A stretch of 64,000 nt of DNA. It comes from CBDBBY01 sp965205055. Lineage in GTDB: Bacteria > Pseudomonadota > Alphaproteobacteria > Rhodobacterales > Rhodobacteraceae. Shown here one piece after another: positions 17,969 to 27,045 of this stretch. A program made the position numbers and the translations under genes. The notes beneath the pieces were generated by a model, which ran no database searches, was not told where the DNA came from, and saw nothing but the letters and a program-made list of their open reading frames with translations. The DNA lies in contig OZ242030.1 of the NCBI GenBank assembly GCA_965205055.1, positions 1,364,001 to 1,428,000 of the forward strand. Reading direction: 5' to 3'. How positions within the stretch are numbered: the first letter of the stretch is position 1; every line of letters begins with the position of its first letter.

Positions 17969-19543
17969 ATGCTTGAGCCGGCTCAACCGATCGAATCCGC
18001 GCCCGAAGACCGCGCTCCTCCGGCGATCGAGCTGAAGGGAATCTCGAAATCTTTCGGACCCGTTCAGGCGAACAAGAACATCGACTTGTCCGTCGCCAAA
18101 GGCACCATACATGGGATCGTCGGCGAGAACGGCGCCGGCAAATCGACCTTGATGTCGATCCTGTACGGTTTCTATCGAGCCGACGAAGGCACGATATATG
18201 TAAACGGCGAAAGAACGGAAATTCCCGACAGCGAGTCCGCGATCCGCGCGGGCATCGGGATGGTCCACCAGCATTTCAAGCTCGTAAAGAACTTCTCGGT
18301 CATAGAAAACATCGTCCTTGGGGCGGAGGGCGGATACCTGCTCCAGCCTTCGCTGGAAAAAGCGCGCACTCTGCTCGCGGAACTCGCGGAGGAGTACCAG
18401 CTGAATGTCCGCCCGGACGCGATCATCGACGAACTGTCCGTCGGGCATCAGCAACGGGTCGAGATACTGAAGGCTCTCTATCGGCACGCCGACATTCTGA
18501 TTCTCGACGAGCCGACCGGCGTTCTGACTCCGGCGGAGGCCGAGCACCTGTTCCGGATACTTCGCAGCCTTCGCGACGAAGGCAAGACGATCATTCTGAT
18601 CACCCACAAGCTGAAAGAGATCATGGCGGTCACCCAGACCGTCAGCGTCATGCGGCGCGGCGAAATGACCGCGACGGTCCCCACGGCCGAAACCAGTCCC
18701 GAGCAGCTGGCGGCGTTGATGGTGGGAAGGAGGGTGCTTCTGCGCGTCACGAAGAAGGAGGCTCATCCGGGAGAGAAAGTGCTTGAAGCGAAAGACCTTC
18801 GAGTTTCGGACGACCGGGGCGTGGAGACCTTGAAGGGCGTCACTTTCGATGTCCGAGCCGGAGAAATCCTGGGCATCGCAGGCGTCGCCGGAAACGGCCA
18901 GACCGAGCTGCTCCAGGTTTTGGGCGGAATTGCCGATGCAACGGGGTCGCTGCGGATGAACGGCGAGGAAATTCCCCTGTCCGGCCCCGGCTCGGACGCG
19001 CTCTCCCGCAGAGCCAGCGGTCTGGCGCATGTGCCTGAAGACCGGCAGCACCTCGGCCTCATCATGGACTTCTTCGCTTGGGAAAACATGGCTTTCGGAT
19101 ACCAAGGGAACGAACAGTACAATCTGAACAAGCTCTTGATGAACAATGCCGCCATCCGCGGAGCCACGAAATCGGGAATGGAGCGCTTCGACGTCCGTCC
19201 CGTCGCGACCGAAAACCTCGCGAAAAGCTTTTCCGGCGGCAATCAGCAAAAGATCGTGCTGGCGCGCGAGATAGACAGCGCGCCGGCGTTGCTGGTCGTC
19301 GGCCAGCCCACGCGCGGCGTGGACATCGGAGCGATTGAATTCATCCACCAGCGCATCCTCGATCTCCGCGACGATGGAACGGCGATCATTCTCGTCAGCG
19401 TGGAGCTTGAAGAGATATTCTCGCTTTCCGACCGGGTCGCGGTGATGTTCGACGGCCGAATCATCGGCGAAAGGATCACCGAGGAAACGAACGAGCGAGA
19501 TTTGGGACTGCTCATGGCAGGCGTCGCGGAGGGCGATAAATGA
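17969..19543 (+). CDS. ABC transporter ATP-binding protein, duplicated-domain (nucleoside/sugar, CUT2/BMP type)
   Basis: This cytoplasmic ATPase powers the BMP importer. The 524-residue protein has two nucleotide-binding domains in tandem. The first has Walker A VGENGAGKST, a signature-equivalent LSVGHQQRVEI and Walker B ILILDEPTGVLTPAE. The second is degenerate at its P-loop (GVAGNGQTEL) but keeps the signature FSGGNQQKIVLAREI. This asymmetry is normal for the RbsA/NupO/YufO group. The start at ATG 17969, just after the second binding-protein stop, is preferred over an overlapping upstream ATG. It overlaps the next permease by 4 bases. Confidence 0.9.
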   Translation: MLEPAQPIESAPEDRAPPAIELKGISKSFGPVQANKNIDLSVAKGTIHGIVGENGAGKSTLMSILYGFYRADEGTIYVNGERTEIPDSESAIRAGIGMVHQHFKLVKNFSVIENIVLGAEGGYLLQPSLEKARTLLAELAEEYQLNVRPDAIIDELSVGHQQRVEILKALYRHADILILDEPTGVLTPAEAEHLFRILRSLRDEGKTIILITHKLKEIMAVTQTVSVMRRGEMTATVPTAETSPEQLAALMVGRRVLLRVTKKEAHPGEKVLEAKDLRVSDDRGVETLKGVTFDVRAGEILGIAGVAGNGQTELLQVLGGIADATGSLRMNGEEIPLSGPGSDALSRRASGLAHVPEDRQHLGLIMDFFAWENMAFGYQGNEQYNLNKLLMNNAAIRGATKSGMERFDVRPVATENLAKSFSGGNQQKIVLAREIDSAPALLVVGQPTRGVDIGAIEFIHQRILDLRDDGTAIILVSVELEEIFSLSDRVAVMFDGRIIGERITEETNERDLGLLMAGVAEGDK

Positions 19544-20640
19544 TGGGCGGGTTGCCCAAGTGGGCGGACATCGTTCTGATTCCGGCGATCAGCCTAGTCT
19601 TGGCGTTCCTGGTGTCGGGATTGGTGGTGCTTTGGATCGGCGAAAACCCGCTGGAAGCCTTGGTCATCATAGTGAAGGGTTCCGTGGGTTCAGCGTACGG
19701 ATGGGGCTACACCCTCTACTACGCGACGAATTTCATGTTCACCGGCTTGGCCGTCGCCGTCGCCTTCCACGCGAAGCTGTTCAACATCGGCGGCGAGGGA
19801 CAGGCGACGCTCGGCGGACTGGGCGTCGCTTTGGCCTGCCTGGCCTTGGATTGGCCCCACTGGCTCATCGCGTTTCCGGTAGCGATTCTTTCGGGGATGC
19901 TGTTCGGAGCGGCTTGGGCGGCCGTGCCGGCATATCTTCAGGCTCGCCGGGGAAGCCACATCGTCATCACGACGATCATGTTCAACTTCATCGCGTCCGC
20001 TTTGCTCGTCTATCTGCTGGTGAATGTAATCAAGGCGCCCGGACAAATGGCGCCGGAAACCACGCTGTTCCCGGAAGGAACGAACCTCCCGACCGCGCAC
20101 GCCATGCTGGGCTGGTTAGGAATTCCGTTTCCCAAGTCGCCGCCGCTCAACATCAGTTTCCTGATTGCGCTCCTGGCGGGCGCGGCCGTCTGGATTCTGA
20201 TCTGGCGCACAAGGCTTGGCTACGCGATCAGGGCATTCGGCTGGAGCGAGCCCGCCGCGGTCTATGCGGGGATATCGCCGGTACGGATCACGATGATCAC
20301 GATGCTGATTTCAGGCGGCCTCGCGGGGCTGATGGCCATCAACACGGTCATGGGCGAAGCGGAAAGGCTTCTGATCGACGCCGTGCAGGGCGCGGGTTTC
20401 GTAGGGATCGCCGTCGCCCTCATGGGCCGGTCGCACCCGCTCGGCGTGTTCCTTGCCGCTGTGCTGTTCGGCGTCCTCTACCAAGGCGGCGTCGAGCTTG
20501 AATTCGAAATGCCGGCGGTCAGCAGAGAAATGATCATCGTCATCCAAGCCCTCGTCATCCTGTTCACAGGCGCTTTGGACAACATGGTTCGCATGCCCGT
20601 TTCGAAGGCGTTCCAGCTCTTCAGCGAAAGGAGAGCATGA
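19540..20640 (+). CDS. ABC transporter permease (BMP/nucleoside type), first subunit
   Basis: This integral inner-membrane permease of the BPD_transp_2 family has 366 residues and about 8-10 hydrophobic segments. The cytoplasmic coupling motif is YAIRAFGWSEPAAVYAGI near residue 230, followed by GLMAINTVMG and GFVGIAVALMGRSHPLG, as in YufP/NupP. It begins at ATG 19540, overlapping the ATPase stop, and ends overlapping the second permease (ATGATGG). The pair forms the heteromeric pore. Confidence 0.88.
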   Translation: MMGGLPKWADIVLIPAISLVLAFLVSGLVVLWIGENPLEALVIIVKGSVGSAYGWGYTLYYATNFMFTGLAVAVAFHAKLFNIGGEGQATLGGLGVALACLALDWPHWLIAFPVAILSGMLFGAAWAAVPAYLQARRGSHIVITTIMFNFIASALLVYLLVNVIKAPGQMAPETTLFPEGTNLPTAHAMLGWLGIPFPKSPPLNISFLIALLAGAAVWILIWRTRLGYAIRAFGWSEPAAVYAGISPVRITMITMLISGGLAGLMAINTVMGEAERLLIDAVQGAGFVGIAVALMGRSHPLGVFLAAVLFGVLYQGGVELEFEMPAVSREMIIVIQALVILFTGALDNMVRMPVSKAFQLFSERRA

Positions 20641-21608
20641 TGGACTTCTCCACCCTGATTCAAATCATGGACTCGATGCTGCGACTTTCGACGCCGTTGC
20701 TGCTCGCTTGCCTCGCAGGTCTTTTTTCCGAAAGAGCGGGGATTTTCGACATCGGACTGGAAGGCAAGATGCTGGCGGCCGCCTTCTTCTCCGCCGCCAT
20801 TTCGGCAACGACGGGATCGGTTTGGGCGGGCCTCGCGGCGGGTCTTGCCGCGTCGATGATCCTCGCCGCGCTGCATGCCGTCGCGTCCGTCACATTCAGG
20901 GGCAATCAGTTGATTTCGGGGGTCGCGATCAATTTCCTCGCTTCGGGATTGACTGCCGTCGTCGGCCAGAACTGGTTCAAGATCGGCGGACGCACGCCGT
21001 CGCTGAGCGGAGAGGCGCGTTTTCTTCCGATTGAATTCCCCTTCGCCGAAACCATCAGCGCAGTTCCGTTTCTAGGCCCGATCTACAGCGAGCTGATCTC
21101 GGGGCACACCTTGATGGTTTATGCGGGAATCGCCGCGGTGCCGGCGAGCTGGTGGCTGCTTTTCCGCACCAGATTCGGCCTCCGACTTCGCGCGGTCGGC
21201 GAAAATCCGGAGGCCGTGGACACCGCCGGCCTGTCCGTATCGATTTTAAGATATCAGGCGGTTCTGATCTGCGGCCTTCTATGCGGGCTTGCCGGAGCCT
21301 ATTTGTCCACCGGCATGGCCGCCGGCTTCATCAGGGACATGACCGCGGGCAAGGGCTTCATCGCTCTCGCTGCGTTGATTTTCGCGAAGTGGCGGCCGGG
21401 ATACGCGCTTTTCGCCTGTCTTCTGTTCGGGTTGCTGGAAGCCATAGCAATCAGGTACCAAAGCATTTCAATCGAAAACGTCGGCACCATTCCCGTGCAG
21501 TTCATGCAAGCTCTGCCCTACATTCTGACCGTTGTGATCCTCGCCGGATTCGTCGGCAAGGCGATCCCGCCCCGGGCCGGCGGCGAACCGTATGTCAAAG
21601 AGATCTGA
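20637..21608 (+). CDS. ABC transporter permease (BMP/nucleoside type), second subunit
   Basis: This 323-residue inner-membrane permease matches the YufQ/NupQ group. The N-terminal part has LFSERAGIFDIGLEGKMLAA. The coupling motif is RFGLRLRAVGENPEAVDTAG, then GLAGAYLSTG and FIALAALIFAKWRPGYAL. It overlaps the first permease by four bases and is the last transporter gene. The following aldehyde dehydrogenase starts about 115 bases later and could belong to the same transcript. Confidence 0.88.
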   Translation: MMDFSTLIQIMDSMLRLSTPLLLACLAGLFSERAGIFDIGLEGKMLAAAFFSAAISATTGSVWAGLAAGLAASMILAALHAVASVTFRGNQLISGVAINFLASGLTAVVGQNWFKIGGRTPSLSGEARFLPIEFPFAETISAVPFLGPIYSELISGHTLMVYAGIAAVPASWWLLFRTRFGLRLRAVGENPEAVDTAGLSVSILRYQAVLICGLLCGLAGAYLSTGMAAGFIRDMTAGKGFIALAALIFAKWRPGYALFACLLFGLLEAIAIRYQSISIENVGTIPVQFMQALPYILTVVILAGFVGKAIPPRAGGEPYVKEI

Positions 21609-21723
21609 ACAGCTTGGCTGCGCCGCGGCCGGACCGGGTCGAAGAACGCGAAGTGGCAGGCGCCGCTCGAACTCGACGAACTGCGTTGGGATGTGCTGAG
21701 CATCACGGAATTCAGGTGCGCTC

Positions 21724-23166
21724 ATGAACCATGGCACAAAGCAAAACTTGATCGGGAGAAATTGGGCGTCCTGCAGGTCGGGCGAAACGCTGACAATCTG
21801 CAGCCCCTCCGACGGCAAGGAGTTCGCTCGGATTCAAGCATCAAGCGCCGTCGATGTGAACGACGCCGTGCGGGCAGCTCGGAGCGCGTTCGAAAATGGC
21901 GCTTGGTCGAAAACGACTGCGACCGAACGGGGACGGATGCTGTCGGAACTGTCCGATGTGATCTCCGACGCATCGGAAGAGCTCGCGGAACTCGAAGCCG
22001 GAGATACGGGCAAGCCCATGTCCCAAGCGCGCAACGACATCAAGCTTGCTGCGCGCTACTTCGAATACTACGGCGGCGCGGCGGACAAGCTGCATGGCGA
22101 AGTCATTCCATATTTGAACAGCTACCAAGTGCAGACGATCCGCGAGCCGCTGGGCGTTACCGGACATATCATCCCGTGGAACTATCCGGCGCAGATGTTC
22201 GGCCGCACACTCGCGCCGGCGCTGGCGATGGGCAACTCTGTCGTCATCAAACCCGCGGAGGACGCCTGCATGACGCCAATCAGGCTTGCCGAGCTGGCGC
22301 TTGAGGCGGGTTTTCCGGAGGGCGCGATCAATTTGGTGACCGGAATCGGGACCGAAGCCGGAGCCGCGTTGTCGCGGCATCCCGATCTGGATTTTGTTTC
22401 CTTCACCGGCTCGCCCCAAACCGGAACGCTGGTCCAGCAAGCCGCAGCCTCGAACCATGTCGGATGCACTCTGGAACTGGGCGGGAAATCGCCGCAGATA
22501 TTGTTCGATGATGCCGATCTCGACAAAGCAATTCCGGTGATAGCCGCTGCGATCATTCAGAACGGCGGCCAGACCTGCTCCGCCGGCTCCCGTGCATTGA
22601 TTCAGCATTCCGTGTTCGAAAAGGCGGTCGACTTGTTGTCCAAGCAGTTTGAAAACTTCGTGGCGGCGCCGCATTATTCGGACCGCGACCTTGGTCCGCT
22701 GATATCGAAGCGGCAAAGGGAGCGAGTCGAAACCTATGTTGAAAACGAAACGGATGCGCCGGTTGCAGCACGCGGACAAATTGCCGCTGACGCGCCGGAT
22801 GGCGGCCACTATTTCGCACCCCTGCTCTACGCGCCGGTTGACCCTGCAAGCCGAATTGCAAAGGAAGAAGTTTTCGGTCCGGTCTTGTGCTGCATGCCCT
22901 TTCGCGACGAAGCGGAGGCAATCGCTCTGGCGAACGCGACCGAGTACGGGCTGGTCGCAGGAATATGGACAAGCGACGGCGCGCGGCAGGTCCGTCTGGC
23001 AAAGGCGATGCGCTGCGGGCAAGTGTTCATAAACTGCTTCGGAGCCGGGGGCGGCATCGAACTCCCTTTCGGCGGCGTGCGAAAATCCGGCCACGGAAGG
23101 GAAAAGGGCTTTGAGGCATTGCGGGAGTTTTCGCAGATAAAAACGATTGTTCACGACCACGGCTGA
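21724..23166 (+). CDS. NAD(P)-dependent aldehyde dehydrogenase
   Basis: This 480-residue ALDH-superfamily enzyme should oxidise an aldehyde to its acid. The catalytic glutamate lies in LELGGKSPQILFDDADL and the nucleophile cysteine in NGGQTCSAGSR. The cofactor loop GFTGSP-equivalent is FTGSPQTGTLV, and the C-terminal EVFGPVL and PFGGVRKSGHGREKG are typical. It resembles betaine-aldehyde or gamma-aminobutyraldehyde type members, but substrate cannot be fixed. The neighbours are the BMP importer upstream and an SDR downstream, suggesting catabolism of the imported compound. Confidence 0.87.
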   Translation: MNHGTKQNLIGRNWASCRSGETLTICSPSDGKEFARIQASSAVDVNDAVRAARSAFENGAWSKTTATERGRMLSELSDVISDASEELAELEAGDTGKPMSQARNDIKLAARYFEYYGGAADKLHGEVIPYLNSYQVQTIREPLGVTGHIIPWNYPAQMFGRTLAPALAMGNSVVIKPAEDACMTPIRLAELALEAGFPEGAINLVTGIGTEAGAALSRHPDLDFVSFTGSPQTGTLVQQAAASNHVGCTLELGGKSPQILFDDADLDKAIPVIAAAIIQNGGQTCSAGSRALIQHSVFEKAVDLLSKQFENFVAAPHYSDRDLGPLISKRQRERVETYVENETDAPVAARGQIAADAPDGGHYFAPLLYAPVDPASRIAKEEVFGPVLCCMPFRDEAEAIALANATEYGLVAGIWTSDGARQVRLAKAMRCGQVFINCFGAGGGIELPFGGVRKSGHGREKGFEALREFSQIKTIVHDHG

Positions 23167-23184
23167 GCGAAAGGCGGATTGAAC

Positions 23185-23934
23185 ATGAGGCTTGAAAACA
23201 AATCCGCTTTGGTGACCGGAGCGGCATCCGGGTTCGGACGTGAAATCGCAATTCGGTTCGCCGAGGAGGGAGCGAATGTCGCGCTTGCGGACATCAATGA
23301 AAGCGGCGCATCCGAGGCTGCAATGCAGATTGGCGGCTCGACGATTGCATTGGCATGCGACGTGTCCGATGCGTCCGGTGTTCAATCCGCAGTCGAAACC
23401 TCCATCGATGCATTCGGTTCGCTCGACATAGTGGTGAACAACGCCGGCTGCAGCCATCGAAACCAGCCGCTTCTCGATGTGGACGAGGCGCAGTTGCGGA
23501 AAATCTACGAAGTGAATGTGTTCTCGATCTACTTCATGACGCAGGCGATCGTTCCTCATTGGCGCAAGACCCGGAAAGGCGTCATGCTCAACGTCGGATC
23601 GACTGCCGGAATCCGCCCGAGACCGGGGTTGACTTGGTACAATTCGACGAAGGGCGCCGTGCATCTGATGACCAAATCCTTGGCTGTGGAACTTGCGCCG
23701 GACAATGTTCGCGTTTGCGGACTCGCGCCTGTCCTTGGCCGGACCGCGATGCTCGAAACTTTCCTCGGCATGCCGGCGACCGGGGAGAACATGGAGAAGT
23801 TTCTCGCGACAATTCCGCTCGGACGAATGAGCGAACCGCGCGACATTGCGAACGCGGCGCTTTTCCTGGCTTCCGATGATGCGGAGTTCATAACTGGCGT
23901 AATATTGGAGGTGGACGGAGGTCGCTGCGTATAA
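23185..23934 (+). CDS. Short-chain dehydrogenase/reductase (classical SDR)
   Basis: This 249-residue Rossmann oxidoreductase has the cofactor motif TGAASGFGREIA at residues 9-20, NNAG in the fourth strand, and the catalytic Ser-Tyr-Lys set (VGSTAG, then YNSTKGAVH). The acidic residue after strand two (ADI) predicts NAD rather than NADP. The ATG at 23185, 8-9 bases after AAAGGCGG, was preferred over the in-frame TTG at 23179. It is probably co-transcribed with the aldehyde dehydrogenase 18 bases upstream. Confidence 0.87.
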   Translation: MRLENKSALVTGAASGFGREIAIRFAEEGANVALADINESGASEAAMQIGGSTIALACDVSDASGVQSAVETSIDAFGSLDIVVNNAGCSHRNQPLLDVDEAQLRKIYEVNVFSIYFMTQAIVPHWRKTRKGVMLNVGSTAGIRPRPGLTWYNSTKGAVHLMTKSLAVELAPDNVRVCGLAPVLGRTAMLETFLGMPATGENMEKFLATIPLGRMSEPRDIANAALFLASDDAEFITGVILEVDGGRCV

Positions 23935-23972
23935 ATCCATGCTTGGGTTGGCCTGTCGTTGAGCTACCGCAT

Positions 23973-24370
23973 TCACGCCTGATTTGCGGAGCTGCCAAGC
24001 TGCATCCGGTTCAAAATCCAGAGTTGGAGGGATCCGGAACGCAACCATTCGGATTGCCAGGTCTGTTTGCATCGGCCGCGGGGATCGCCTCGCGCTAAGG
24101 CGCGGGTCGGCGACTTACGACCGGGTGCGTTGAACCGGCTGCACTCAGCGGCACAAAGAATTTCATAACCGCCAGCATCAAGGAAGTTTTGAAAGGCATC
24201 GCCGAACGCGGCATCGACGACATCCACAGGCAAGACATATCGGTATCTTTCGCGTCCTTGAATTCGAGACCAGCAGCGTTGAACCAACGATCACAGGCCG
24301 CGCCGCCAATGATCGCGTGCTCATCTTCGCGCCCGGCGAAATGTTCCCGGAATTTATCGATTCCCACCAA
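23973..24370 (-). pseudogene. AbiEii-like/MNT nucleotidyltransferase (type IV TA toxin-like), frameshifted and truncated
   Basis: From ATG 24370 the minus strand encodes a recognisable nucleotidyltransferase start (GIDKFREHFAGREDEHAIIG, then ACDRWFNAAGLEFKDAKDTDM). The family then expects a V-L strand. That continuation is present only in another frame (VLPVDVVDAAFGDAFQNF, then LDAGGYEI), so a frameshift lies near 24240. After GGYEI the homology fades and the usual C-terminal half is absent. The gene follows the HTH protein at 24373-25374 by two bases, the arrangement of an AbiEi/AbiEii-type pair. It is almost certainly non-functional. Confidence 0.7.
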
Positions 24371-24372
24371 CG

Positions 24373-25374
24373 CTATCCTTTCTCCAAAAGCGTTTGCGCC
24401 GCCAATGAGACGCGTTCGTCGCGGTCATCATGGAACCGCGCATAGAGCGAAAGCGGATCAACCACCGAGGCGTCGGACAGCCCGGCGGGATCATAGGACC
24501 ATGTCTCGACCGTAAAGCTCTTTTCGAATTCATCGCCCTCGACGAATTCCAAGGTTTGAGCAATCTCCTTCCAGTTCCTGGCCGCTACCGCGAAGGTTTC
24601 CGTTTGCGGCGGCGCCAGATCGGTCAGTCCCGCCAACGCGCTCTCGCCCGCCAGCTTCAGATTGGGCACGGGGCGGTTGTCGCGAATGTGCTTGATCGAG
24701 CGCACAGGGCTTCGCAGCAACGGGCGGGCGGTTTCCATGAGTTCCCGCCTGCCCATGTTGAAACGGATTTGTCTTTCCTTGCCGCGCTTTTCGGTTGTTG
24801 CCAGCCCCGAGGCGACGAGATCATCGAATGCGCGCCCGATCGACATCGGCGCATAGCCCAACCGTTGGGCAATGGCCGAAGGCGTCACGGCGAATTCGTC
24901 CAGCCGCAGCATGTAATGGAAGAGAACCGCCTGCGCCGCAGGTGACAGCCTCTCGACGTTTCGCGGCTTCGGCGCGAGGAAATTCTCCCGAAGGTCCATG
25001 GCCAGTTCGGGGATATAGAGCTGGTTGCCCGGCACGGCGAAGGCCACGCCCCGAGTGATCAGGCGGGACCTGTTGTGCGCGCTCAAAGACGGCGCCGCGA
25101 AAATCACGTCGGAATCCGCTGCCGCCCGCACAAGCGAAACGTGCTTCGCTATATCTGCAGGCGCCGCGGCATTCTCTCTTGCGGCGATCAGCACGAACGG
25201 CTTGCCGACGATCCGGGCTTTGAAGAAGGCATAGGTTCGCTCAAGAAAGACAGGCACGCTGACCGCCTCGTCGATCTCGCGAACTCTGACCTTGTCATGA
25301 AGCGTTCTCTCGAAATAACGCTCAAGTGCCTTGGCGAATGCTTTTCCGGACAGTTGACGATCATATTCTAACAT
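24373..25374 (-). CDS. HTH protein of a type IV toxin-antitoxin-like pair (AbiEi-like antitoxin/regulator)
   Basis: This 333-residue protein contains a MarR/winged-helix segment around residues 170-230 (MLRLDEFAVTPSAIAQRLGY, then SIGRAFDDLVASGLATTEKR). A C-terminal half follows that resembles antitoxin/regulators paired with AbiEii-like nucleotidyltransferases. The start ATG 25374 lies directly downstream of a good promoter; an in-frame upstream start at 25395 is less likely. Its partner toxin gene, immediately downstream, is dead. The protein may therefore persist only as a regulator or by drift. Confidence 0.65.
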   Translation of the reverse strand: MLEYDRQLSGKAFAKALERYFERTLHDKVRVREIDEAVSVPVFLERTYAFFKARIVGKPFVLIAARENAAAPADIAKHVSLVRAAADSDVIFAAPSLSAHNRSRLITRGVAFAVPGNQLYIPELAMDLRENFLAPKPRNVERLSPAAQAVLFHYMLRLDEFAVTPSAIAQRLGYAPMSIGRAFDDLVASGLATTEKRGKERQIRFNMGRRELMETARPLLRSPVRSIKHIRDNRPVPNLKLAGESALAGLTDLAPPQTETFAVAARNWKEIAQTLEFVEGDEFEKSFTVETWSYDPAGLSDASVVDPLSLYARFHDDRDERVSLAAQTLLEKG

Positions 25375-25382
25375 TGTTCTGC

Positions 25383-25411
25383 ATGCTAACACCAATAATG
25401 TTATTATGCAA
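25383..25411 (-). promoter_or_regulatory. Promoter with internal inverted repeat upstream of the HTH antitoxin-like gene
   Basis: On the minus strand, TTGCAT (25411-25406) and TAGCAT (25388-25383) are separated by 17 bases and resemble -35 and -10 boxes. The spacer contains AATAA-TG-TTATT (25394-25405), a candidate operator for autoregulation. The ATG follows within 9 bases of the -10, so the transcript would be nearly leaderless. Confidence 0.4.
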
Positions 25412-25676
25412 GTTTGATGTTAATGAAAGCATCCCGACTTGGCGCGAAGCGCTTAGCGATCCTTCACGCGAAGGGCAGCTCCTCCGTCAGGCGGTGTGCG
25501 GCGGCGCAATGCCAAAACTCTCGAACGAGAAAGACGCCGAATGCACCGTGCGGACGAGGTGAACGGAAGGCGTGGATGGAATGGATCAAGACACTGCTCA
25601 ACGCCGGGCGGTGTCGCGCTTGCTGTCGGGATGGGCCATGCGCGCCGCCAGCGCTCCCAACCGCGAGCCCGCCCTG

Positions 25677-25937
25677 TCAGGTCGCTTGCAAACCCGCGCG
25701 GGTCTCGTCTCCGCGACCGGCCAGCAGCGCTTCGACGGAGATGTCCTCGTCCAGATCCTTCCAGTGCAGACCGTTGCCGGAATAGCCGATTCGGCAATTC
25801 TCCCGCTGTTCGGCGCTTGCGCGCATCAGCCGCGGAAACCATGCCAGAGGCACTCCAAGCGAACGGCCGTCATCCAGACCGACCCACATCGTATCGCGGT
25901 CAAAAGAAACAGTTTTTGCTCCAACGGAAATGCTCAT
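25677..25937 (-). CDS. DUF2442 family protein
   Basis: This small 86-residue protein has the DUF2442 pattern: a first strand VSFDRDTMWVGLDDGRSLGV, then PLAWFPRLMRASAEQRENCR, then GNGLHWKDLDEDISVEALL. Such genes almost always follow a DUF4160 gene and the pair is suspected to be a toxin-antitoxin-like module. Here the upstream partner survives only as a C-terminal remnant, so this gene is probably an orphan. Confidence 0.8.
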   Translation of the reverse strand: MSISVGAKTVSFDRDTMWVGLDDGRSLGVPLAWFPRLMRASAEQRENCRIGYSGNGLHWKDLDEDISVEALLAGRGDETRAGLQAT

Positions 25938-26019
25938 GCCAAGCCCTTTCGATTTCCTTTCGGCGCCGACTGACCTGTACGGCCAGTTCCGCGAGCTGCC
26001 ATCGGCTGAAGCCCGCGCT
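25900..26019 (-). pseudogene. DUF4160 protein, C-terminal remnant
   Basis: A short frame reads SAGFSRWQLAELAVQVSRRR followed by KEIERAWHEHF, matching the last helix of DUF4160 proteins, which is normally encoded just ahead of DUF2442 with a small overlap. The rest of the gene has been replaced by an IS21-type istA fragment whose frame meets it near 26012-26019. Confidence 0.5.
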
Positions 26020-26356
26020 TTGGACGCGCCGCGTTCTCCTCCAAAAATCTGTCAAGCTCCGACTGCCAAGGGCCGATCTTCGGACGCGGCTGCGTCCTGC
26101 GCTCGCAAACGAACTCCGTCGCGCCGGACCGCAAAACCTTCCGGACCGGCGCACGCGACGCGCCCAGATCCCAGTTGCCCCCCTTGATCGAACGGCCCTC
26201 GCGGAAATGGGCCCGTCGCATCTTTCCGATCTCGTCCACGCCAAACATCCCCGCCTCGCTCTTCCGAATCACCGAAAGAGCTGTTGAGCATACATCGAAA
26301 GGGGTCATTCTTAGACGCCGATCAAACCCTCAAAGGGACCACTTTTGCACGCCGAT
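26012..26356 (-). mobile_element. IS21-family element fragment: left end and IstA N-terminus
   Basis: From ATG 26248 the minus strand encodes an IstA start: MFGVDEIGKMRRAHFREGRS, then a degenerate helix-turn-helix (ASRAPVRKVLRSGATEF) and QPRPKIGPWQSELDRFLEEN before homology stops at about 26012. Upstream of it, ACGCCGAT occurs at 26315-26322 and again at 26349-26356. These are the multiple short repeats typical of IS21 ends. Only about 80 of some 500 istA codons remain and istB is absent, so this is a dead fragment that truncates the DUF4160 gene. Confidence 0.72.
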
Positions 26357-26565
26357 TCACATTCAGCCAATTCCGCCGCTACGGCCCGGGGCGTCTGCAC
26401 CGATTCGAAAAGCTTCGGCAGCGGAGGATGTGTTCCTTTTTTTGAGGGAGCTGGTTGCCCCGGGGGTGTGCTTTCTCTCCGGCATGGATCCATTTCTTCA
26501 AGTTTCCGGCTCGTTTGTTCAGCCGATTGTTCTCCGGACAACCCGGGGCAGTTCAGTCCGGCGCA

Positions 26566-27045
26566 TCAGGCGGGCCAGAACGCGCCGCCGGGCACCCGAG
26601 CGGATGGACCCGGTTTAAAACGGCATTGCCCGTCATGACGCTTCACCATGTTAAACAGCCCCTTTTTTCCTGCCCCGACAAGCAAGTCCAGAGCCATGTC
26701 CGTGAATGCGGCGCTGAAAGCGCCCTGGTAGCCGTCGGGATCAATATGGAACGACGTTTCCAAGAACTCGTGGTTGTACTCGTCCGCAATCGCCCAAAGC
26801 CGCATGTCCGACGCGAGACCCGCACGCTTGCGCTCGATCAGCGGAACCTCAATGGCAAGACGATCCTTGCGCGGCTCTTTGCCGGTGATCGGAATCCGGA
26901 AAAGATTGGTGCGCCCGTCTTTGCCGACATAGGTGGTCGCGAGCGCCGCGGGGCGCGACTTGCGGGCGTTGTCCTTCCCAGCCTCGTGTTCTCGATGCCG
27001 GAGATATTCATACCGCCACAGATCGCCTTTTTGGGGGCGCTTCAT
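26566..27045 (-). CDS. PemK/MazF-like toxin candidate of a type II TA pair
   Basis: This 159-residue protein starts at ATG 27045, overlapping the antitoxin stop by four bases. The N-terminal part (GDLWRYEYLRHREHEAG, then RKSRPAALATTY, FRIPITGKEP, IEVPLIERKRAGL, WAIADEYNH) follows the strand pattern of PemK-like growth inhibitors found in alphaproteobacteria. The order, antitoxin first, fits type II TA logic. The C-terminal 60 residues are less conserved in appearance. The assignment rests on the pattern and context and is not certain. Confidence 0.6.
   Translation of the reverse strand: MKRPQKGDLWRYEYLRHREHEAGKDNARKSRPAALATTYVGKDGRTNLFRIPITGKEPRKDRLAIEVPLIERKRAGLASDMRLWAIADEYNHEFLETSFHIDPDGYQGAFSAAFTDMALDLLVGAGKKGLFNMVKRHDGQCRFKPGPSARVPGGAFWPA

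Noticed and set aside
17837..19348. 503-codon minus-strand frame
   Set aside because: It is opposite the two-domain ABC ATPase, whose motifs are all present on the plus strand.
21841..24072. 743-codon open frame on the minus strand
   Set aside because: It lies wholly opposite the well-supported aldehyde dehydrogenase and SDR genes and has no family motifs; it is a codon-bias shadow in GC-rich DNA.
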